Shown piece by piece: positions 57,417 through 64,000 of a DNA stretch of 64,000 bases (the stretch's first letter is position 1; the number at the start of each line of letters is the position of its first letter). A program made the translations under genes and the position numbers. Under the pieces are notes generated by a model that was given only the letters and a program-made list of their open reading frames with translations, had not been told where the DNA came from and did no database searches. The stretch comes from Clostridiales bacterium (GTDB lineage Bacteria; Bacillota; Clostridia; Oscillospirales; Ruminococcaceae): positions 1 to 64,000 of the forward strand of contig JAHZAY010000008.1 of the NCBI GenBank assembly GCA_019423685.1, in the 5' to 3' direction.

Positions 57417-58772
57417 TTGTACCTTCGCGTGCTCCCTCGCCTGGCAGCCCTTTTTGTGGCGGTGTATGCCGCACTCTCCCTTTCCGGCTGCTCCAGAGCC
57501 CAAACCTCCATCGAGGATCTGATGAGCCCCCCCGTCCTCACCGAAGAACAGGCCCAGATCCGCGATGCCCTCGCCCGCGTCTCCGGCGACGACGAGATCA
57601 AATACAAATATCCACAGGACGGGCAGTACCGCTCTTCCTTTATCTTTTACGACATCGATGCGGACGACGTCCAGGAGGCGATGGTCTTTTACCAGAGCCC
57701 ATCCAAGGGCGACGCCACCTGGATCAACATCCTCGACCAGCAGGACGGCTCCTGGGTATCGGTCTGCGAAACCCCCGCGCCCGACGACGCGGCAAACATC
57801 GACTTTGTCTCCTTTGAACGGCTGACCCAGAACGATCAGGTCAGCATCGTCATCGGATGGGAGGATCTGCGCGCCAGCAAGACGGTCATCGCCTACAACT
57901 ATCAAAGCGGCCGACTGCTCCCCATCTTTGAGCGCGACTACACCGAAATTGCCATCGCAGACCTGGACACCAACGGCACCACCGACCTTGTGCTGTTCAC
58001 CCAGCAGGCCCAGTCCACCCTGGTCTTTTTGGCCTGCGAGACCGAAAACGGCTTTGAGACGGTCGATTCGCTCACCCTGCCGCGCGGCATCATCCGCTTT
58101 GACAACATTCTGCGCGGACAGACCTCGGACGGCAAAACCGCCCTGTTTTTGGACAGTTCGGTCGAGGTCTATGAAACCACCCTCCAGGTCACCGACGTTG
58201 TCAGCGCGCAGGCACAGGCGGGCTCCACCCCAAAGCTTGTCAACCTGCTGGACAACGAATCCCTCTCGCTTTCCGAAAACACCATGCGCCCGGCACAGAA
58301 CATCTTCTGCCGGGACATCGACTCGGACGGAGTGGTGGAAATTCCAACGGTATCCGTTCTGCCCGGCTATGAGGATATGATGGGCGAGGATACCCCCTTC
58401 CTCACCACCTACAATCAGCTCTCCAACGCGCAGCTGATCCCCAAACAGAGCGGCGTCATCAACACCCAGCACCGCTATATGCTGCGCTTTCCCCAGCGGT
58501 GGACCGGCAAGGTCAGCGTGGTTGTGCAGCCGGAAAACGGCGAGTGGACATTCTTTACCTACCACGACGACCTGCAGGACACCTCCGACACCCTGCTCAA
58601 GATCCGCGTCTATTCGGTCAAGGACTATCACGATAAATTTGACGGCGACTACTTCCAACTGATTGGACAAAAGGGCCTGTTCGAGTATTATGCCTATGTC
58701 ATCCCCTCGGACAGCGATCTCGCCATCACCCAGCAGGAGCTAACCGACGAGATGTTCTTCTTCCTCGATTAG
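57417..58772 (+). CDS. Lipoprotein with VCBS/FG-GAP-like repeats
   Basis: A 451-residue lipoprotein with signal peptide and lipobox LSGC (Cys25). Three Asp-rich strand motifs (FYDIDADDVQEA, AIADLDTNGTTDLVLF and CRDIDSDGVVEI) resemble calcium-binding VCBS/FG-GAP blades, suggesting a beta-propeller. The start is TTG 57417, eight bases after AAAGGAGG. It ends 45 bases before a response regulator and kinase, so the three may be co-transcribed. Ligand unknown. Confidence 0.83.
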   Translation: MYLRVLPRLAALFVAVYAALSLSGCSRAQTSIEDLMSPPVLTEEQAQIRDALARVSGDDEIKYKYPQDGQYRSSFIFYDIDADDVQEAMVFYQSPSKGDATWINILDQQDGSWVSVCETPAPDDAANIDFVSFERLTQNDQVSIVIGWEDLRASKTVIAYNYQSGRLLPIFERDYTEIAIADLDTNGTTDLVLFTQQAQSTLVFLACETENGFETVDSLTLPRGIIRFDNILRGQTSDGKTALFLDSSVEVYETTLQVTDVVSAQAQAGSTPKLVNLLDNESLSLSENTMRPAQNIFCRDIDSDGVVEIPTVSVLPGYEDMMGEDTPFLTTYNQLSNAQLIPKQSGVINTQHRYMLRFPQRWTGKVSVVVQPENGEWTFFTYHDDLQDTSDTLLKIRVYSVKDYHDKFDGDYFQLIGQKGLFEYYAYVIPSDSDLAITQQELTDEMFFFLD

Positions 58773-58817
58773 CTTGCTTCATCCATCAAAATCCAAACAG
58801 GAAAGGACAAAGTTTTT

Positions 58818-59522
58818 ATGAAAAGAATTCTGGTAGCGGAAGACGAAGATGTGATCCGCGACTTTGTGGTCATCAACCTGCGGCGCTCCGGATATGAGGT
58901 CGTGGACGTGCCAAACGGCGACGAGGCGCTGCGCGTCTTTGACGAGAGCGGCGGCAACTTCGACATCTGCCTGCTGGACATCATGATGCCCGGCAAAGAC
59001 GGCTTCACCGTCTGCAAGGAGATCCGCAAGCGGTCGGCCACCGTGGGCATCATCATGCTCTCGGCCAAGAGCCAGGAGATGGACAAGGTCGGCGCACTGA
59101 TGTTCGGCGCGGACGACTACATCACCAAACCCTTTGGCCCGGCAGAGCTGGTGGCCCGGGTGGATGCACTGCACCGGCGGGTCACCATGTTTTCCTCCCA
59201 GCCGATGGAAAACCCCGACGAGCTGCGTTCCGGACCGTTTGTGCTCAACGAGCGCAGCCGGACGCTGACCAAAAACGGCAAAAACATCGATCTGACACAG
59301 GTTGAATTTCAGATCATGGAATGTTTTATGAAAAACCCCAACGTCGCCCTTGAGCGCAACAACATCCTCTCCCAGGTGTGGGGACAAAACTATTTTGGCG
59401 ACGTCAAGATCGTCGACGTCAACATCCGACGCCTGCGCATGAAGATTGAGGACGAACCGTCCAACCCCAAATACCTGACCACCGTTTGGGGCTTTGGGTA
59501 CAAATGGAGCGTTCCCGAATAG
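58818..59522 (+). CDS. OmpR/PhoB family response regulator
   Basis: A 234-residue response regulator. The receiver domain has acidic Asp9/Glu10 region, phosphoacceptor Asp54 (CLLDIMMPGKDG) and Lys near 105 (ITKPFG). The C-terminal winged helix has the NIRRLRMKIEDEP and VWGFGYKW motifs. It is followed by a membrane histidine kinase 34 bases downstream. Confidence 0.95.
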   Translation: MKRILVAEDEDVIRDFVVINLRRSGYEVVDVPNGDEALRVFDESGGNFDICLLDIMMPGKDGFTVCKEIRKRSATVGIIMLSAKSQEMDKVGALMFGADDYITKPFGPAELVARVDALHRRVTMFSSQPMENPDELRSGPFVLNERSRTLTKNGKNIDLTQVEFQIMECFMKNPNVALERNNILSQVWGQNYFGDVKIVDVNIRRLRMKIEDEPSNPKYLTTVWGFGYKWSVPE

Positions 59523-59556
59523 CACTTAACTTTATCACAACAGGGGGTTTTATGGG

Positions 59557-60960
59557 TTGCCCACCAAAAAAATCACCAGGCGCTGGCTGTACAACAGCTT
59601 CCTGGTTATCCTGATTTTTCTTTCGTTAATCATCATCGCCTTCTCGCTCGCCATCCGCAGCTACTACTACAACAGCGTGCTCACCGTCGTCAAAAATACC
59701 GCCAATGTCGAGAATGCGAGCCTTGTCAACTACTCCGAGGACAACACGGTCGATTTTTCCTCTTCCGTGCGCACCTTGGTCGAAAACTTTGACGAGAAGG
59801 AGCACATGGAGCTGATGGCCATCGACAAAAACGGCACGGTCATCATCACCTCCAGCGGATTTTCTCCCCCCAGCGGGCTGCAGATGCCCGACTATGAGGA
59901 GGCCCTCACCAGCCCCACCCGCGACGCCTATTCCTACGATTCGCTCAACGGTGAGAGCGTGCTGGCCTATACCCTGCTGGCCCCCAGCGTCGACGACTCC
60001 AACGTCTCTGCGCTGCGCTATGTCGTCTCGCTGACCGCCGTCAAGCGGCAGATCTATATGCTCATCGCCGCAGCAGGCATCGTCGGTGCAGTCATCATCT
60101 TCTTTGTCATCCTCTCCAACTCCTACTTTATCAATTCGGTCATCAACCCGATCGACGAGGTGCGCAAAATTGCCCTGCAAATCTCAAAGGGCGACTTTTC
60201 CGCCCACCTGAAAAAGACCACCGACGACGAGATTGGCGAACTGTGCGACGCCATCAACGCCATGGCCCTGGAGCTGCAGGAAAACGAAAAGATGAAAAAC
60301 GACTTTATCTCCTCGGTTTCCCACGAGCTGCGCACCCCGCTGACCGCCATCAAGGGCTGGGCTGAGACGCTGATGGACGACTCGGTGGACCGCCAGACGA
60401 CCCAAAAGGGCATCGGCGTCATCATCAAGGAGAGCGACCGCCTCTCCGGCATGGTGGAGGAACTGCTCGACTTCAGCCGCCTGCAAAGCGGCCGCCTAAA
60501 GATCAACCTCTCCAAAATCGACCTGGTTGCCGAGCTCAGCGACGCAGTACTGATGTTTACCGAGCGCGCCCGCCAGGAAAATATCGCCCTCAACTACGAT
60601 GAGCCGATGGACATCCTGCCCATCATGGGCGATTCCAACCGGCTGCGGCAGGTATTTGTCAACATCCTCGACAACGCCTTAAAATATTCCGATGCGGGCG
60701 GCAGCGTCACCGTCACCGTCCAGCGGGAGGAAAATAACGCCATCATCGCCATCCGCGACACCGGCATCGGCATCGCCTCAGAGGATCTGCCCAAGGTCAA
60801 AACCCGGTTTTATAAGGCAAACGCCACCCGCCGTGGCTCCGGCATCGGACTGGCCGTCGCAGACGAGATCGTCTCGATGCACGGCGGCAGCCTGACCCTG
60901 GACAGCAAAGAGGGCGTCGGCACCACCGTCACCATCACACTGCCGCTGGCTTTAAACTAA
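59557..60960 (+). CDS. Membrane sensor histidine kinase
   Basis: A 467-residue kinase with two membrane segments (about 13-33 and 166-187), a ~130-residue external sensor domain, a HAMP-like linker, His256 in SSVSHELRTPL, the N box NILDNALKYSD and G boxes DTGIGIA and GSGIGLAVADEI. The start is TTG 59557, nine bases after AGGGGG; a decoy ATG at 59551 reads a 20-codon frame out of phase. It is cognate to the preceding regulator. Confidence 0.93.
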   Translation: MPTKKITRRWLYNSFLVILIFLSLIIIAFSLAIRSYYYNSVLTVVKNTANVENASLVNYSEDNTVDFSSSVRTLVENFDEKEHMELMAIDKNGTVIITSSGFSPPSGLQMPDYEEALTSPTRDAYSYDSLNGESVLAYTLLAPSVDDSNVSALRYVVSLTAVKRQIYMLIAAAGIVGAVIIFFVILSNSYFINSVINPIDEVRKIALQISKGDFSAHLKKTTDDEIGELCDAINAMALELQENEKMKNDFISSVSHELRTPLTAIKGWAETLMDDSVDRQTTQKGIGVIIKESDRLSGMVEELLDFSRLQSGRLKINLSKIDLVAELSDAVLMFTERARQENIALNYDEPMDILPIMGDSNRLRQVFVNILDNALKYSDAGGSVTVTVQREENNAIIAIRDTGIGIASEDLPKVKTRFYKANATRRGSGIGLAVADEIVSMHGGSLTLDSKEGVGTTVTITLPLALN

Positions 60961-60972
60961 ATGGCAGCAAAA

Positions 60973-61015
60973 ACAAGCGCCCCGCACCCTCCACAAGTGA
61001 GGGCGCGGGGCGCCA
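60973..61015 (-). terminator. Terminator of the XRE regulator gene
   Basis: Long GC-rich stem GCGCCCCGC.CCCTC / GAGGG.GCGGGGCGC with a short loop. On the reverse strand TTGTTTTTG follows; on the plus strand there is no T-run. Confidence 0.78.
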
Positions 61016-61043
61016 ACAAAAACACCATATAAAAACGAACTGC

Positions 61044-61742
61044 TTATTCTTCGTGGTCCATGCCGCCGATCTTGGCCTCCACATTTTGGATGAGGTTCAA
61101 AAGCGCCTGGGACTGTTTGGGGTAATTTTGCATCAGATATTCGGTCGTGATCTTGATCTCATTGATGTTGCGCACCTTGTCCTCTCCCTTGGCAGTGCCC
61201 TGCGCCAACTGCTGTGCTTTGGACTCGCTGATCATCATCAGCGCCGTGCAGTAGCCGCTGAGCATTTCCTGTGGGATCGAGAACATGCTGTCCTCATTCT
61301 TTGGATTGACCGAATACAGCACCCGGAACGCCCGGTATACCGCCAGCATCAGGTAATTGGAGATCTCGTTATTTAGCTGCTTGGATTCGCTCTTGCCGAC
61401 CAGATCGTAGATGATGCCCAGCGAATTGGTAATCAGCTTTTTATTGAGCACCGGCATGATGTTGCCGCGAAACACCGTGTCTTTGGCGCTGTCCGGCTCG
61501 GGGATCTCCTCGACGGTCAGCTGCCGGCCGTTGCGCTCGGGGGAAATCCCCAACAGATAATCGCAGGAGACATGATAAAAGTGCGCACAGCGAATCAAAA
61601 AATCCAGGCCGCATTCCCGGACTCCCTTTTCATAGTGGGACAGCAGCGCCTGCGAGATGCCCAGCTCCGCCGCCGCCTGCTTCTGGCTGATCCCCTTTTC
61701 CTTCCTCAAAAGCGTAATAAGCCGTGGGAACTCGGCATTCAT
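61044..61742 (-). CDS. XRE family transcriptional regulator with helical C-terminal domain
   Basis: A 232-residue regulator. The N-terminal HTH is LRKEKGISQKQAAAELGISQ followed by ALLSHYEKGVR. The ~150-residue C-terminal helical domain has no recognised ligand motif. ATG 61742 lies eight bases after GGAGG. The gene is divergent from a histidine-phosphatase homologue that it may regulate. Confidence 0.9.
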   Translation of the reverse strand: MNAEFPRLITLLRKEKGISQKQAAAELGISQALLSHYEKGVRECGLDFLIRCAHFYHVSCDYLLGISPERNGRQLTVEEIPEPDSAKDTVFRGNIMPVLNKKLITNSLGIIYDLVGKSESKQLNNEISNYLMLAVYRAFRVLYSVNPKNEDSMFSIPQEMLSGYCTALMMISESKAQQLAQGTAKGEDKVRNINEIKITTEYLMQNYPKQSQALLNLIQNVEAKIGGMDHEE

Positions 61743-61794
61743 ACGCACATCCTCCTCACTGTTCGGGGTCGCCCCCGTGGTCTACGTATTGTAA

Positions 61795-61823
61795 ATTATA
61801 TTACATTCAAAACGCTTTGTAAA
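61795..61823 (-). promoter_or_regulatory. Promoter for the XRE regulator gene
   Basis: Reverse-strand TTTACA, 17-bp spacer, TATAAT. Confidence 0.85.
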
Positions 61824-61963
61824 GCTTTTTTTGTGGAATCCACCGTTTTTTGGTCGAAAACACAAAAACGAAAAAACTTCTTTTGTTTTTTTACCGATTG
61901 ACTTTCCTCGTGCCGGACAATTTTCGGCATCCAAAATTTTCACACCAGAAAGGACGTCTTAGC

Positions 61964-62647
61964 ATGTTAACCTATAAGATTCACCTGTTCCGCCACGGCA
62001 TCACCCGCGCCAACCTTGAGGGCCGCTATGTGGGACTGAGCGACTATCCCCTCTGCCAGGAGGGCATCGACGCGCTCAAAGAGTACGTCAAGGACAAGAC
62101 CTATCCCGCTGTGGAGAAGATCTACACCTCTCCCCTGCGGCGCTGCCGCGAAACCGCGCACGTCCTCTATCCCGGATACAAGACCTTTGACGTGCCGCAG
62201 CTGATGGAGATGGATTTTGGCACCTATGAGGGCAAGACGCTCGACGAGCTGCAAAACGACGAGAGCTTTATCGCCTGGAGCCGCGACAGCATGCACAACG
62301 CCCCACCGGAGGGTGAGGACGGAATGGCCTTCATCCGACGGGTTATCAAGGGCTTGGACGACGTCTTTCAGGACATGATGGCAAACGAGCTGCACAGCGC
62401 GGCGCTGGTCATCCCCGGCGGGATGATTATGTCGATGCTGGCGCTGATGGGCTTTCCCCGCCACCCGATGGGCGAATGGGAATGCGAGGCCGGAGCCGGC
62501 TACACCATCGTGATGACACCGGAGCTGTGGACCCGGGACAAGGTGTTTGAGGTACTCAGCCGCGTACCGATGACGCAGGAGGACCTGGAGGACCACTGGA
62601 GCACCAAAAAATATTATGACGACGGGGAAGAGATGTTCTTCGAATAA
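61964..62647 (+). CDS. Histidine phosphatase family protein lacking the second catalytic His
   Basis: A 227-residue phosphoglycerate-mutase-like protein. RHGITRANLEGRYVG (Arg10-His11-Gly12) is intact and SPLRRCRETAHVL and EMDFGTYEGKTLDEL follow. The conserved HGG of the C-terminal half reads PGG (Pro151 in LVIPGGMIM), a codon CCC where CAC is expected. Hydrolysis by the usual mechanism should be impaired. ATG 61964 follows AAAGGA. Confidence 0.87.
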   Translation: MLTYKIHLFRHGITRANLEGRYVGLSDYPLCQEGIDALKEYVKDKTYPAVEKIYTSPLRRCRETAHVLYPGYKTFDVPQLMEMDFGTYEGKTLDELQNDESFIAWSRDSMHNAPPEGEDGMAFIRRVIKGLDDVFQDMMANELHSAALVIPGGMIMSMLALMGFPRHPMGEWECEAGAGYTIVMTPELWTRDKVFEVLSRVPMTQEDLEDHWSTKKYYDDGEEMFFE

Positions 62648-62778
62648 AGGCAGAGCCTGACTTCCCGCCACTTCGATCGGTGCGTTTCTGCCGCTTGCAG
62701 GGCAGAAATCCTTGAAACTGAGCCCCTTTTTGGAAATCTTTTGTCCATTTTAAAATCTGTATAAAGGAGTTTTCTACG

Positions 62779-63687
62779 ATGAGCCTTCGTAAACAAGTGA
62801 AGCAAAATGCGAAAAAATGCCTTTGCAACAACTGGGGCAAAGCCATCTCGATTGTGCTGCTGAGCACCGCCATCTACCTGCTGTTCACCATCATCGAGAT
62901 GATCGCCAACCTCCTGCTCCGCCTTCCGGCCTTTGCCTCCCAGCAGAGTCTCTCGGGCGCCTGGATGGTTTCCTACCTGATTACCCTGCTCATGGCTGTC
63001 GGTTCGTTCATCCTCATCATCCCGCTGCGTCTGGGCATCACCAACTGGTACTTGAACCTCTCGAACGGCGAATCCGACGACATCCTGGGCATTTTCTCCT
63101 TCTTTGCAAAGCGCAAGATGTTTTTGCGCTCGCTGTGGCTGGCCATCCAAATCGGCGTGCGGGTGCTGCTGTACTCGATTCTCTACCTCATCGTCCCCAC
63201 TGCGGGCGTGCTCTTCTCAATTCGGGTGCTCAACAGCTCCCTCACCGGCTCCGCCTTCATCGGCAGCATGACGCTGGTCTTTTCCGCAGCGCTGTTTGTC
63301 CTCCTCTTTTGCTTTTTGCTGCTGCGGATACAGCGCTACTTCCTGGCCAGATACTACCTGCTCGACCAGCAGACCCCGGTGCGCAAGGCCATCCGCGCCT
63401 CCATCCACGCCACCCGCGGCATCCGCGACGAGATCCTGCTCTTTAAGCTCTCCTTCCTGCCGCTGGGCATCAGCCTGGTGTTCATTCTGCCCGTTTTATA
63501 TGTTTCCCCTTACTATTCGATGTGCTCGATGCTGTACGCCCGCTTTTTGATCGAACAGGATCGCCGCTCCAACAGCCTTGTTGTGGCCTCCCCTGCCGAT
63601 TCGCAGGAGCCGGAAGACTACCCCGAGGACATCGCCGCCACCCGCCAGTTCGACCCTCAGCACGAGGAACGTCTGGAGGACGAATAG
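62779..63687 (+). CDS. DUF975 family membrane protein
   Basis: A 302-residue membrane protein with about five or six hydrophobic segments between residues 20 and 240 and an acidic C-terminal tail of about 45 residues (EDYPEDIAATRQF). The N-terminal LRKQVKQNAKKCL and YWYLNLSNGE-type loop (NWYLNLSNGES) fit DUF975. Function unknown. The start has AAAGGAG upstream. Confidence 0.85.
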   Translation: MSLRKQVKQNAKKCLCNNWGKAISIVLLSTAIYLLFTIIEMIANLLLRLPAFASQQSLSGAWMVSYLITLLMAVGSFILIIPLRLGITNWYLNLSNGESDDILGIFSFFAKRKMFLRSLWLAIQIGVRVLLYSILYLIVPTAGVLFSIRVLNSSLTGSAFIGSMTLVFSAALFVLLFCFLLLRIQRYFLARYYLLDQQTPVRKAIRASIHATRGIRDEILLFKLSFLPLGISLVFILPVLYVSPYYSMCSMLYARFLIEQDRRSNSLVVASPADSQEPEDYPEDIAATRQFDPQHEERLEDE

Positions 63688-64000
63688 GCGCATGATGCCG
63701 CCTATTCGCGGATCGCTGATGTGAAACCCCCACTTTCTACCTCACACCGCGTTTGATCAACACTGTGTGGGGGGGGGCAGCCCCATGCCCCGGAAGTTTA
63801 TATGGATCTGACAGCTCCTGTCCCCGTGGGCTTTGTACTGGGGCACAGGCCCCTACGGCCTCTCTGTACCAGCGCACCCGGGGGCATAGAAACGGCAGTC
63901 CCTACTTCTCTCGATTTTGGGGTGTTCCACCCCCAAACCCCGGGTGACATTCTCCCCGATGAGAAAGTCACCAAAGAATTCCCCTCTGGGCAACTCCCCT
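63688..64000. other. Non-coding tail of the window
   Basis: No convincing gene. The region is rich in C and G runs, includes a nine-base G tract (63770-63778), and repeats GGGGC/GCCCC blocks such as TGGGGCACAGGCCCC at 63839-63853. It may be an intergenic repetitive element or the edge of one, but only one copy is visible. Confidence 0.4.

Overview
This looks like a chromosomal segment of an anaerobic, endospore-forming Clostridia member of the Bacillota. The base composition is rather GC-rich for that class, with GC-rich codons but AT-rich promoters, which suggests an Oscillospirales/Ruminococcaceae-type gut bacterium. Support comes from sporulation genes (sigG, spoIIR, a spoIVFA/spoIVFB-like pair), an alaS T-box, sigma-A promoters with mostly 17-bp spacers, strong Shine-Dalgarno sequences, EFR1-type ferredoxin, and the tig-clpP-clpX-lon-engB gene order. 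No rRNA, insertion sequence, CRISPR array or complete prophage is visible.

Layout. 1-1.2 kb: 3'-truncated tRNA-Val (minus) and an EFR1-type flavodoxin/ferredoxin (plus). 1.2-11.9 kb (minus): yerC-methyltransferase-hslO, lysA, then the protein quality-control block tig, clpP-clpX and lon-engB. 11.9-17.7 kb (minus): rplS-lepB-rbgA-rnhB-yraN followed by a dipeptidase, two unrecognised genes and a metallophosphoesterase. 18-23.5 kb: a cobalamin-binding radical SAM/TIGR03936 fusion, a GNAT gene, a coiled-coil gene and the spoIVFAB-like pair. 23.7-29.9 kb: tandem amidohydrolases, glycerate kinase, a sugar-phosphate isomerase-like protein, a lipoprotein and a phosphopantetheinyl transferase. 29.9-30.4 kb: tRNA genes Gly-Arg-His-Gln.

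30.4-37.8 kb: a PASTA-domain pseudokinase beside a degenerate Ppx/GppA-like protein, two radical SAM proteins and a DUF1015 gene with a long leader. 38-43.3 kb: sigG, phosphofructokinase, trmO, a small acetyltransferase operon with one internally deleted member, and an XRE/ImmA pair. 43.4-51.3 kb: an EEP-family protein, a class B PBP, an arginase-like protein, a phosphoribosyltransferase, a HIT protein and T-box-controlled alaS. 51.4-57.2 kb: spoIIR, then a PHP phosphatase, a DUF362 ferredoxin protein, ispE and a NAD synthetase with an eroded glutaminase domain. 57.3-63.7 kb: a lipoprotein followed by a two-component system, an XRE regulator, a histidine-phosphatase homologue lacking its second catalytic His, and a DUF975 membrane protein. 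The last 300 bases are non-coding.

Most genes are housekeeping: proteolysis, translation, ribosome assembly, secretion, lysine, isoprenoid and NAD synthesis, and sporulation. The least ordinary feature is a set of enzyme-family proteins that have lost catalytic residues: the PASTA pseudokinase, the Ppx/GppA-like neighbour, the NAD synthetase glutaminase domain, the histidine phosphatase and the deleted acetyltransferase. The adjacent pseudokinase and Ppx-like genes are the best candidates for something undescribed. Promoter, terminator and leader calls come from visual matching only. Family calls come from motif recognition without database searches.
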